Shown here piece by piece: positions 35,553-46,300 of a stretch of 48,213 nucleotides of DNA; position 1 is the first letter of the stretch; every line of letters begins with the position of its first letter. A model generated the notes under the pieces. That model saw only the letters and a list, made by a program, of their open reading frames with translations. It did not search any database and was not told where the DNA came from. This DNA is from Schoenoplectus triqueter (lineage: Eukaryota; Streptophyta; Magnoliopsida; Poales; Cyperaceae): NCBI GenBank assembly GCA_964058805.1, contig CAXKVV010001574.1:1-48213 (forward strand), given 5' to 3'. The position numbers were made by a program, and so were the translations under genes.

Positions 35553-36534
35553 TTTTTACATCCATTTGAAATAAATCACATCCCAAATTGGTGGCTACTG
35601 ATAGCAAAATTCTAACAGTATTCATCTTTGCTACAGGTGTAAAAGTCTCTTGGTAGTCAATACCATAAGTTTGAGTAAATTCCTTGGCCACTAACCTAGC
35701 TTTATACCTTTCAATTGTACCGTCACAATTGTATTTGATTTTGTATACCCATTTGTAACCTACGGGTTTTTTGTTTTTTGGTAAATTAACAATATCCCAT
35801 GTGTCATTTTTTTCTAAGGCTTGAAGTTCTTCTTTCATAGCCTTACGCCAATTTGAGCTTTGGTTGGCTTCACTAAAGTTGGTTGGTTCAGTTTTGTTGG
35901 TAATATTACTCAAGTAGGCTCGGTATGCAGAAGATACCCTATTATATGAAATGAAATCTTGAATTGGATACATCACCTGTTGGGATACATAATCCCTTAA
36001 TTTGACGGGAGGACGAATTTGTCGAGCGGATTTTCTTCTCAAACTTTCTTCTTGAGTTGGTTCTTCACTTGGCTCATTTCTCTCTTCTTCTCCCCCTGAA
36101 GAAATTGCGCTTGTTTCGCCAACTTGTGCTTCATCTCTATGCTCAACCTGTTCTTGATTTGTTTCTTCAGGAAACATAAAATCATTTGGGGACAATATGA
36201 CAGGTTGACCTTGTGCATTTCCTTGTTCCCTTGTTTGGTAGTATGGTTCATTTTCAAAAAATGATACATCTCGTGAAATATAAAGTTTATGATTTTTTGG
36301 ATCATAACATTTATATCCCTTTTTTTGGGATGAGTATCCTAAAAATATGGTCTTAACAGCATTTTTATCAAGCTTGTCATGCCTTTTTACGTGTACGAAA
36401 CATGTACATCCAAAAACTCTTATGTGATCAAGATCTATTTTTCTATTCTTAAGAATTTCTAAGGGACTCAAGTTTTTGAGCTGGACACTTGACAATCTAT
36501 TTATGAGATAAGTGGCAGTTAATACAGCATCTGA
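35530..36534 (-). pseudogene. Copia integrase tail and start of reverse transcriptase
   Basis: Contains the integrase C-terminal part ([22 protein letters not shown] [15 protein letters not shown]), an acidic linker, and RT start [19 protein letters not shown] and [20 protein letters not shown]. The frame is lost at the A-run at 35553-35557, where one base appears to have been deleted. The next piece continues in another frame. Confidence 0.85.
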
Positions 36535-37839
36535 CTAATAAGATTTTGGAACGTTAGTTTGGAAAAGAAGAGATCTAGTGACTTCAAGTAAGTGTCGATT
36601 TTTTCTTTCTGAAACTCCGTTTTGCTCAGGGGTATTAATACTAGTTTGGTGCAAAATTCCTTTTTGTTTAAAGAATTCTATGAAATTTTTATTTACATAT
36701 TCTGTTCCATTATCTGATCTAAAAATTTTAAGGTTTGCATTATATTGATTTTCAATAAAATTATAAAATTCTAGAAATTTAAAAAAAACTTCATCTTTTC
36801 CTTTTAAAAGAAAAACCCAAGTAGTACGAGAAAAGTCATCAATAAACGTGACAAAATATTTAAAATGGTTATACGAATCAATAGGGGCTGGACCCCAAAC
36901 ATCAGAATGAATTAAATCAAAACATTTTGCTGACTTATTGATAGATAAAGGAAATGGTAATCTAGATTGTTTTGAAAACTTACAAACATCACAATTTTTC
37001 GAATCTAATTTATAACAGAAAAGTTTATTCAAAATTTGATCAGATGGATGGCCAAATCTCCAATGCAACAATTTGTCACGGTCTACTAAACTTAATGACA
37101 TATGGCATTTATTTGTGTTTTCATTAAGATAATAGAAACCATTTTCCAAACTTCCCTCACCAATCTTCTTCCCTGATTCTCGATCCTGAAAGATCACTGT
37201 CTTTGGTGAGAATATAACATTGCAATTCAATTCTTGGGTTATTTTACTAATTGACAATAAATTTGAATTAAATTCCGGCAAATATAAAATATTTTTCACA
37301 TCTTTTGTAAGAAACTTTGTTGTACCATACCCATGAATTTGGACTTCATTTCCATTAGCAACAATGACATGTTGAGGGTCTTTATTTTGTGTAATGTTGG
37401 TCAATTTATTTTTGTTCCATGTCATGTGATCGGTTGCACCTGAGTCAAGTACCCACCTATTTGTATTTCGGCACGCATTTTCAACTTTAGAACTGCTGCT
37501 AATTTTTGGTGAATTAAAAATATTGTTAGAGTATACAAAACCTGGGTTCTGTTGCTGCAACAGATTGTTCAGTTGGGTGAGCAGATGATTTAGTTGCACC
37601 GTCTGAGCCACAGAAGATCCAGAGGGATCACCACTTAGGCTATTTGATTGAGCGGCGGATTCATCTCTGGACGTCCCTTCAGCTGTCTCTGTGCCCTTGC
37701 TAAATCCACCGAATCTCTTCTCCTTTTTTCCGCCGCCCCATTTGCCTCCTCTGTCGCCCTTCTCTCGGACTGGTCGGAGGTGAGGGTGGAGGAACCAGCA
37801 TCCGTCACGGTTGTGCCCCACTTTCTTGCAGTGGTCGCA
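36535..37839 (-). pseudogene. Copia zinc knuckle, protease and integrase segment
   Basis: Same frame as the gag part. CCHC knuckle CDHCKKVGHNRDGC at its start; protease motif WVLDSGATDHM; integrase zinc-binding HWRFGH...CDVCKFSKQ; integrase core with HSDVWGPAP, FRSDNGTEY and PEQNGVSERKNR (the D, D and E of the catalytic triad). It ends at TAG 36535-36537 after PKSY, where relatives have Trp; sequence similarity continues in the same frame beyond the stop. Confidence 0.85.
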
Positions 37840-38589
37840 CTATACGGTGCAGGAAGCTCCCCTCCCTTTGGCCGTATCCCGAAAACTAGGGTTTGAGTTA
37901 GAGTGATGTACCTGAAATGCCTGGTTGTCTTGACTTTCGAGCTGCCGAGGGTTCATGAGGGCCCGCCTCGATTGCTCTTGTTCAATTCTTGCTACTACGT
38001 CATCAAAGCTTGGCATCTCGGCTGATGCTAAGATTTGAGACCTAATTGATTCATAACTTGTATCTAGTGCTCCCAGGTATGTAAAGATTAAATCATGTTC
38101 GGATCTCTTTTGGATCTCAGTTGGATCTGTTGTTGGTGGGAGATAGACATTGAGTTCTTCCCACTTTGACATGATTTCGGTCACCAATTCGTTATTGCTT
38201 TGGGTACTCTGTTTAATTTGAGCAAGCTCTTGTTTGAGGCTAAAAATATGAGCAAAGTTTTTTTGTTGACCATACCTTCTTTTGGCTTTGTCCCAAACCT
38301 CCTTTGATGTGCTGGAGTACATGAGTACGTTGGAGATCTGAGGTTCCATTGTGCTGAGTAGCCATGTCATGATCATTTGATCGATGGTCTCCCATTCTTC
38401 AATCTTTGCGGTCTCTTCGGCAGTTGCAACAGTTTTTTCTGATTTTGGTTTTTCTTTGGTGCCAGTCACAAACCCAAGTTTCCCTTTGCCACCGAGACCG
38501 ATTGTAACCGATCTGGACCAAGGTATGTAGTTTTTGTTTCCATTGAGGATTAGGGTTGTGAGTTTGGTATTATCAGATAGTTGTGACAT
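37840..38589 (-). pseudogene. Copia gag, N-terminal part, ended by a premature stop
   Basis: Starts MSQLSDNTKLTTLILNG (the ATG at 38589 is preferred over the upstream in-frame ATG at 38757, because this is where gag similarity starts). It carries the copia gag core: NYIPWSRSVTIGLGGKGKLGF, EEWETIDQMIMTWLLSTM, SSTSKEVWDKAKRRYGQ and LIFTYLGALDTSYESIRSQIL. A TAG at 37840-37842 stops it just before the zinc knuckle, in a position where relatives usually have Trp before CDHCKK. Confidence 0.85.
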
Positions 38590-38891
38590 GACTTGATGGG
38601 CACTGGTACAGATTTTCAGAATTTTTCTGGTTGCTGGTACAGATTTTTCTGATAAGAACTGAAACTTGCTTTTCTGGTAAGAACAGACACTTACTTGATG
38701 CCCCTTTTTTCCTGGTTGCTCTATGATGATGAATGGGAGACACGGGTAGCTCGTCAAGTTTTTTTTTTGGCTAAGGAAACCGTTGCCTATCCACTGAGAG
38801 CCTTGTGATTTTTCTGATATTGTCTGCAGGACTTGTTATCTGCAGCAATATTTGTTGTTCTTAAGTCAGGAATTTTCCCGCTCTGATACCA

Positions 38892-39163
38892 TGTGAAAAT
38901 TGAAGAAAAACAGAATGAAGAATGATTAGTTTTTATTGCTAATTGTTTTCTGATCTTACAAGCAATATGTACATGATTATTTATAGGCTAGTTGTATTAG
39001 CCGTTGGAGAGTTTCCTAAATAACAACTACAAGATTATTTGCCTAATTACATCCTTATTATGAGCTAGGTATCAGATATGGATGCTAGCCCTTATTTGTT
39101 CCTATTTACAGCCTATGATAAATATTCTGAGGCTATCATTCCTATTTTATCTATTTCTCAACA
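38892..39163 (-). repeat. 5' LTR of the minus-strand copia element
   Basis: 272 bp, followed on the minus strand directly by the tRNA-Met-type primer-binding site. Three transitions separate it from the other LTR (1.1%), so the insertion is young. Confidence 0.93.
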
Positions 39164-39563
39164 AACTGCTCATCAAATCAGGCTATAGCATTAGGGCCCA
39201 GAAGACTGGGGTCCACTCCATAGGCTAGTTGAGACCATATGCCTCGGCCACAACCAGTGCCTTCTGGAATATTGATTTTTCGACCAAGATTCGTCTTGCA
39301 TTGGTCTCTGACCGCTGGACCCATGCAATGTCAGGGATCCGGATCTGAAGTTTGAGCACGGGCACATGCACGGTGAGTTCGTTGACCTGCATCGATCATT
39401 GAGAGTGTCTCACCAGCTTCAATCAGGTGGCACATTGAATCTAGGAGCTCACCTGACCGTTCCCGGCGGTCACGGTTCCACAGAGCCAGTGTTGTATGCG
39501 GTTTGTTGATAAGAACTCGAGAAGATTGGCTGCATCGTGCTTCATGTCAAAATTGTTGTAGAC
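39164..39563 (-). pseudogene. Spatacsin-like pseudogene, exon part upstream of the copia insertion
   Basis: Minus strand, starting after an AG acceptor with VYNNFDMKHDAANLLEF. Further pieces appear in shifting frames: LLDSMCHLIEAGETLSMIDAGQ, RTHRACARAQ, LQIRIPDIAWVQRSETNARRILVEKS, QKALVVAEAYGLN and PMEWTPVFWALML. The order agrees with plant spatacsin-like proteins (FESR...SMRYFIEAAE...TRRACAQ...SETNARR...EALIVAEAYNLNQPSEWALVLWNQML). Several stops and frameshifts make it non-functional. It ends at the LTR at 39163. Confidence 0.8.
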
Positions 39564-40184
39564 CTGTGGTACAAAATCAGATATGGATAAAATCTGTTAC
39601 ACTGTGAATGTCAGAAAAAAAGAAGAGAGAGTTGTAAAGAAGCCTGACAATTATGAAGAAGATAATATCCCTCCACATTTGTTGCTTGCAAAGCAACATT
39701 CTGAGAAATAACACTTACTGCCCTTAACTTAGAACCCCACAGCTTCCACATTTGTGTAATGTGAGAAAATAAAGGAGGAGACGTAGCTACATTATTCCAG
39801 ATTTGCAAAGAAGCCTGAAATTTAATGCATTCGAGGCTATCTGATAAGATGGTTAGACTACTCCAAGAAGATTTGCCTTCACTAATCAATGAAATTTTTT
39901 GCCATCACTAAACACTGAACATACTTTGTACTATATGGCAGAACATACCATTGTAATGGTAACTTGCAGAATAAACCATTTTGTACTATATGGAAACACC
40001 ACTGTTAATGGTAACTTACAGAATGAGTCCAGCGTCAAACTTTTAACAAATAGGTCACAACTATTTTCTGCAAATTCTATGACAAGGTAAAGCCCACCAA
40101 TTTTCTACATTTGTACAAATCAAAGCTGAAGTAAAGGAAAGAACTACAAGAAGGTGACATGTGCATGAAAAATTGCAAAATCAT

Positions 40185-40345
40185 CAAGGCCATGAGCCCA
40201 TGAGGGTTATAGCGCTTGAGAGATGTGAACACAGTCATGCGAAACCCTCTAACTGCTGCAACTGAACCAGTGGCAGTCTCAGCTGCAGCTGAGTACTTCT
40301 CAAGTAGTAACTCCAATTGCCCATTTTCTATTACAATATCGAGGA
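40185..40345 (-). pseudogene. Spatacsin-like pseudogene exon
   Basis: Minus-strand frame LDIVIENGQLELLLEKYS, then AAAETATGSVAAVRGFRM and LTSLK-like FTSLKRYNPHGL, matching the ...QGQLDLLLQKYSAA...AVRGFRMAVLTSLKHFNP block just before FAMVYNHFDMKHE in plant spatacsins. The 3' part is frame-disturbed after NPHGL. The next coding piece (39563 downward) continues the family order. Confidence 0.75.
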
Positions 40346-41395
40346 TGAAAGAGAGTGGAAATTACTCCAGTTACAAGGCGCACCAAAGAAGAGAAATCAT
40401 CCACAAAGGTTACCAATATTAGTCGATCAGTTTGCACCAAAGTTATTATCTCAATAGATTAGCTCAATTTTGGTCATACTTATCATGGTAGTATAGCATT
40501 AATTGTGGTCACAAAGTGTCTTCCTTCAATTGCCTTTATAATTGATTTAGATATCAATTATATCTAAATAAAATATATCATTTATTTATAATAATATTAA
40601 TACTAAATATAATTATTTTGTACAAAGTTGTATATCAAATAAATTAATAATAGTTGAAAATTAAATATCAACTATTATTAAGTTTTATTGTAAAAAAAAA
40701 CTATGCATTGTACAACTATACTCAGAAAAAAAATTATTATATTTATGCATAATTTTTTATTAAATATTGAATTAATTTTGTTTAAAAAATTAAGAGTCTT
40801 TAAAATTGATTTAGATATAAATTATATTTAAATAAAATATAACATTTATTTATAATAAAATTAGTTCTATATACAAATATTTTTTAAATTAAAAGGGTCT
40901 GCACAACAGACAGGTTCCTTGCAGATAGGTGACGAAGGGGTCTCAAATTACCAGCTTGCCCCTTTGATTGAAGCTTAACTGAGTTGAGGAATATGCTTCA
41001 GGCAATGCATATGCTTCAATTGAACACCTTGATGCTAATTTACTCTAATTGGTATTATTGAGGGTTAAGATGGGCAAGAATCAGCACGCTAACCATCATT
41101 TTCTACAGAGAGCATTTCAATGTATTATTTTCAGCGAAGAAACATACCAGTTGTACCATTTGCACTACTAATTCTCCATTCATGAAGGCTTAAAAGGGTT
41201 TTGATTTAATATAATTTTAAGAACAAATCTATAATTAAGACAATATTGAGCCTTATATGGCTCATGGTTTAATAATTGATTTTGGACAACTATGAATAAT
41301 CATTTAGGTGATTCAGTGTTATTGAGGGCCATACAACAAGTGTGGCAACCGGCAATCCTATATTATGAGACCATAAATGATATAAAGAAATTCAC
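40346..41395. other. AT-rich spacer inside the spatacsin pseudogene, with a 55-bp direct repeat
   Basis: This is where most of the spatacsin middle exons should be; none is recognisable. It contains two similar AT-rich segments, about 40546-40602 and 40808-40863 (attgatttagatat...), in direct orientation about 262 bp apart. No coding frame is supported. Confidence 0.45.
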
Positions 41396-41710
41396 CGTTC
41401 TCTAAGCAAAGATGGTCAGCCTCCACAGGACCCTCACACAAAAGCACGCGATCCAATACCTCTATCTGCCACCTACTCCAAATTCCCCTAGACAAAGATG
41501 CAATTTCTTCTAACTTAACTGAATTCTCAAATTGGTTGGGAACAGAGAATGAGTGGAGAACAACAGATGAAGAATCAGCTGCGAATGAATGATTGTTGCA
41601 CCTCTTCCCTTGGAAAGTTCTTGACTAAAAGCTAGCCTAATAATTCCAAAAGGAGAAAAACATGCACAGATTTCATTTCTTGCTTGGTAAGGAGGGAGAA
41701 ATACGTACCT
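41396..41710 (-). pseudogene. Spatacsin-like pseudogene, N-terminal-half exons
   Basis: Minus strand. VFLPPYQARNEICACFSPFGIIRL is followed by decayed sequence, then EEIASLSRGIW and WQIEVLDRVLLCEGPVEADHLCLENG, ending at a GT donor (gtgaat) at 41395. Both blocks match plant spatacsin-like proteins (FLPPYQAKNEICACFSPFGITRL and EILDRVLLYEGPEEADRLCLENGWDLK). These blocks lie far upstream of the C-terminal pieces at 33-40 kb in an intact protein of some 3000 residues. Most of the middle of the gene is therefore missing here. Confidence 0.75.
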
Positions 41711-41795
41711 TACGTAACGAGTTGAAACCTTTACCCGATTTGGATCCAAGATTTGACCAAGTGTCCAAACCACTGTGGTGCATTTTATTACTTCC

Positions 41796-42125
41796 TGTTA
41801 AAGTGCCACAGAAGATCGATACCAGTATAAATGGAAGGTGACGTGAAGATTGTAGAGAGCAAGCTGGAGTTGAATCTCACATGGCGAATTATATGATTAA
41901 TATTTATTTCCTTCTTCTATTATGTAAAAGTAGAAATAAATGAATCAAAAGTGGAAATGAATATTAGGTAATATGTGGCAGATTATTGCCTGTAATGCAT
42001 GAATCAACTATAAGAGCTATGCAGTGCTTGTAACTAAAAAGAGGAATTATTAAAGAAATAAAGAAGAGGGAAAAGGGTTGAGTGGGAGTATTGTGTTTTC
42101 TAAGATTGAATTGTGAATGTTTACA
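41796..42125 (+). repeat. 5' LTR of the outer plus-strand copia element (left edge uncertain)
   Basis: The right edge (…tttaca at 42125) is fixed by the primer-binding site tggtatcagagc at 42126-42137. The partner LTR is beyond the window, so the left edge cannot be checked. TGTTAAAG at 41796 is only the best guess for a TG start facing the ...TTTACA end. Confidence 0.5.
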
Positions 42126-42137
42126 TGGTATCAGAGC
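42126..42137 (+). other. Primer-binding site of the outer copia element
   Basis: tggtatcagagc is complementary to the 3' end of initiator tRNA-Met, the standard primer of plant copia elements. Confidence 0.85.
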
Positions 42138-42241
42138 AGAGTTTTTTTTTTCTGAAATTCTGTTTTCCTGAATTCTGAAGCTTCTACTTTTCATCCTCTT
42201 TGTTTCTACAAAATAAATCAAAATCAGATTGATCTAAAGCA

Positions 42242-43076
42242 ATGTCTGAAAATACTTCAGATATTGGTAACAAAACCCAAGAATCTGGAGAGGCAGTAAA
42301 CACTGCTGCCCTCCTTGAAAAATTGACCCAACTCATAACCCTACAACAAAACCAGATTATATCCTTGTCTCAAATAGACACACATAAACCTGCTACAACC
42401 GTAGTTGAAGCGTCTATACAACCAAACCCAATATCCATTAAGTTAGATGACACAAACTACACTCTTTGGTCACAAGCAATGCGGATGTATGTAAAAGGCC
42501 GGGATAAAATGAAACATATCACTGGCAACCCTTCTCCACCATTACCATCTGATCCCCTGTTCCAGAGATGGGACATTGATGACTCCATAGTAAAAGGATG
42601 GTTGATTAATTCCTTAGATCCGAAACTACAAAACACCTTCATTCAATATCCAACTGCAAAAGAAGTATGGGATGCAGTTGCCACAACCTTTTATGATGGA
42701 AACGACAAGGCCCAGGTGTACAATCTGAATAAAAGAGTAACTCGACTCAAACAGTCAGGGAGATCAATAGAAGAATACTATCATGAGTTACAGGGGCTAT
42801 GGCGTGAGATTGACTACCGTCGTCCCAATCCTATGATTCATGCTGAGGATATCACAAAATTTACTGAGTTTGCTCAAGAAACCCGGGTATATACATTTCT
42901 AGATGGCCTAGATGATAGGCTAGACAACGTGAGGGCTGTTGTCCTACAGATGGCATCTTTTCCTTCAGTAGAACAAGCATACGCAATAGTCCGAAGAGAA
43001 ACTTCACGACAAGGGGCCATGCTAAAAGGAGAAGAAGGAATTGGCAGCTCTATGGCAATGATGTCACAAGGATACA
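42242..43076 (+). pseudogene. Outer copia element gag, 5' part (interrupted)
   Basis: Starts MSENTSDIGNKTQESGEA. Gag core: ISIKLDDTNYTLWSQAMRMY, WDIDDSIVKGWLINSLDPKL, TAKEVWDAVATTFYDGNDKA, GRSIEEYYHELQGLWREID and YTFLDGLDDRLDNVRAVVL. The frame is cut after GGATACA by the inner element; the inner LTR supplies the stop at 43091-43093. It resumes at 47866 in the same reading phase, and the frame is otherwise open. Confidence 0.88.
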
Positions 43077-43282
43077 TAATACAAGACATGTAGCAGTTAC
43101 ACCTTCAACGGAATTAGCTACCATTAAATGATGTTTGTTACATATTCTGTTAGGATAGTTAGGCCTGGTTGTTAGTCTATTAAATAAGTTTTAACTACGA
43201 TGTAATATATATACCAGTGTTTGTACTCAGTATTATGAGAAATGAATTCACAAATCCAATTACAGCTTTATCTAAGCTTTTA
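43077..43282 (+). repeat. 5' LTR of the inner copia element
   Basis: 206 bp, bounds fixed by where the two copies stop matching and by the target duplication. A TATA-like run (atatatata) lies at about 43204-43213. Confidence 0.93.
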
Positions 43283-43311
43283 TGGTATCAGAGCTTGATT
43301 AGGCATAAGCC

Positions 43312-46300
43312 ATGTCTCACCCTTCTTCTCCAAATCTCAATTCCGATTCTAACATGACAACCATTACCTCTGCAGAACCTCTGGTGATTATCAACACACC
43401 TATTGCTACTAAATTACATCGAAGCAACTATCTCGCATGGAAATCTCAGATAATTCCAGCGTTACATGGTCATGATCTTTATCGATTTCTTGAAGATACC
43501 CCTCCTTCTTCTCACTTGACAATTGCTGGAATACAACAACCTAATCCTGTCTTTTCCACTTGGCGCAGGCAAGATCAACTCTTGTTGACTTGGCTCAGAT
43601 CCTCATTATCAGACACGATCTTAGGGCAAGTCGTGTCGTGTAACACCTCATCCGAGCTCTGGCAATTACTTCAGCAGACCTTTTCTGCCACTTCTCGTGC
43701 TCGTCGTGCTGAACTCCGACGATCTCTTCAAAATGTCACTAAGGGAGGGAAAAACTGCTCGGATTATTGTCAGCAAATCAGATCTATTGCAGATGAGTTA
43801 GCTTTCATTGGTTCTCCAGTGACTGACGAGGATCTTGTACTTCATGTGCTCGGTGGGCTTGGATCTGATTACAATGCTCTTGTTGCTGCAGCAAATGCGA
43901 AAGACAACTTGTCGTTTGCCAAGCTTCAGGCCATGCTAATGAGTCACGAGTCGCTTCTTCAAACTCAGCTGGGGAATAGTAATTCTAATTCTCTTTCCTC
44001 TTTCTCTCCCAATCCCACCGCCTATTTTACTGCTCCTAAATCGGGTCAGAAGAATTTCTACCCACGGCCCTATAGATCTGGTAATAATCAAAGGCCACGT
44101 ACTTTTCGTCCGTCAGCTTCCCCACTGTTACCAACACCTACCTCTGCTCCCCGGTCTTACACTCATTACTCTCAAAAGCCCAGTTCAACCTTTGCTCCTA
44201 GGCCAGCATCTATCCGGCCTACAACTTCAGATCAGACTTTTAATCCAGATAAGAATGTTATTTGCCAAATCTGTGACAAAAGAGGTCACAATGCCAAAAA
44301 CTGCTGGTATAGGATGGATGACACTTATACAGTTCCTTCTTCTCAGTCTTCTTTTCAAGCTCACTTCACACAACCGAGTTTTCAACCAAAATTTCAACCA
44401 TACTATCAAGCCAACAGTGCACAACCTGCTTATGCTCCTGCGGGACCCGAGTGGTATCTTGATTCCGGGGCATCTCATCATGTAACGAATGATATAAACA
44501 ATCTCTCATCTTATCTACCATATGAAGGGGTTGATGCACTTCACATTGGAAATGGATCTGGTATGAAGATTTCTCACACTGGTTCTTCCTACCTAACCTT
44601 CTCCAATCATTCTCTCTTGTTACAAGATGTGCTCTATGTGCCTAATTTCACAAAAAAAATATTGAGCCTATCTCGCTTATTACTTGACAATTCCATTCTC
44701 ATTGAATTTTCTTCTAATTCTTGTGTTATCAAGGAGCGCCACACCTTGCAGCCTCTTCTTCATCTCACTCTTCTTAAGGGCCTTTACATTTTACCACCTC
44801 AAATTGTTTCTTCTCCTCATGCTCTTTTTGGTGTGAAGGCTTCGGCCGACCTATGGCACATGCGGTTTGGCCATCCATCTTCAACAACCACCCTCAAGAT
44901 GTTACAATTACATTCCTTACCATGTACATCTCATAAAATGAATCTTTGCCATGATTGTTATGTGGCTAAATCTCATAGATTATCCTTCTTACCTAGCACT
45001 TCTATTTCTTCTTCACCTCTCCATATTGTATACTCGGATGTTTGGGGCCCCGCCCCGATATTGAGTGCTAATGGTTTTCGATATTATATCATTTTTGTTG
45101 ATGATTTTTCAAGATATACTTGGATTTATTTCTTGCGAACAAAGGATGAAGTTGTGCATGTCTTTTCCGCTTTCAAGGCTCAAGTGGAAAATCTACTTCA
45201 ATCCAACATTAAGATTCTTCGTACGGACGGCGGTACCGAGTATAAGCCCATCTCTCGGCTTTTTCCATCTATTGTGCATCAACAAACCTGTCCTTATACT
45301 CCTCAGCAGAACGGCACCTCTGAACGACGACATCGCCACATTGTTGAACTTGCACTCTCCTCCATGGCTCATGCCTCCTTACCTTCTTGCTACTGGGATG
45401 ATGTTTTCCTAAGTATGGTTTATTTGATTAACCGCCAACCATCTTCCCATAATGGTTCCTCTCCTTATTTTACCCTCTTTAAGACATTACCTGATCTCTC
45501 TTCTCTACGGGTTCTTGGTTGCTTGTGTTTTCCTTATACCCGACCTTACACCGCTCATAAGCTCCAACCAAGATCTTTACCTTGTGTGTTTCTTGGTTAT
45601 TCTCTCACTCACAAGGGTTACAAATGTCTTCATATTGATAGTGGCAGAATGTTTATTTCTCGTCACGTTTCTTTTGATGAACAAACATTTCCTTTCCAGC
45701 ACTTGCGCTCTGCCGATAAATCATCTTCTGCTGATCACACGCCTCTGACTTTACCCCTATTGTCTATCAATAAAGGCCCACTACCTACTGGGCTAGGTTC
45801 CAACTCACTTTCTCCGCAGCCCTCCTCACAAACTTCAGGTGATTCTTCTCCTGGAGCGGATCCACGTGATTTCTTGCCTCTACCCACTTCTTTCATCAAT
45901 ACTTCGAATACTACTCCTCTTGGAGATGATCACATCTCTCTGAATAATACACCTGCCCTACCTATTTCTTCACAAACCACCTCTGTGCCAGCTCCAGCTC
46001 ATCCTGCCACTTCCATCCATTCAATGATGACACGAACAAGAGATAACACTCGTAAAGCTCGTGTTTTTCCTGATCATGTTGCCTTCCTTGCCAATACTTA
46101 TCTTCACACTGAACCAACCACTTTCAAACAAGCAAAATCTCATTCTCACTGGATGAAAGCCATGTCAACAGAATATGATGCATTAATCACTAACAATACC
46201 TGGACATTAGTACCTTTTAATCCAGATTACAATGTGGTTGGTTGTAAATGGGTTTACAGAATTAAAAGACTTGCCAATGGTTCAATTGAGCGGTATAAGG

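Larger units (their letters stand above)
34075..39163 (-). mobile_element. Ty1/copia LTR retrotransposon, full length but disabled
   Basis: Minus-strand element of 5089 bp in a spatacsin coding exon. LTRs are 272 bp each and TG...CA bounded, differing at three positions. The primer-binding site matches initiator tRNA-Met (tggtatcagagc, minus strand at 38891-38880), and the polypurine tract lies just inside 34347. Flanks tactg/aactg give a 4-of-5 target duplication. The order gag, protease, integrase, RT, RNase H is that of copia. Coding is broken by two in-frame TAG stops and one frameshift. Confidence 0.93.

Noticed and set aside
37840..37842. Programmed stop read-through between gag and pol in the minus-strand copia element
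   Set aside because: Plant copia elements normally use one frame, the position usually carries Trp, and a second TAG and a frameshift are also present. Decay is simpler.
39611..39889. 92-codon minus-strand open frame between two spatacsin pseudo-exons
   Set aside because: I could not match it to the family block expected at this place. It is likely intron sequence of the pseudogene.
43089..43092. A canonical TG start for the inner element's LTR
   Set aside because: The two LTR copies already match 12 bases further left, and only the TAATAC start gives a perfect 5-bp target duplication.
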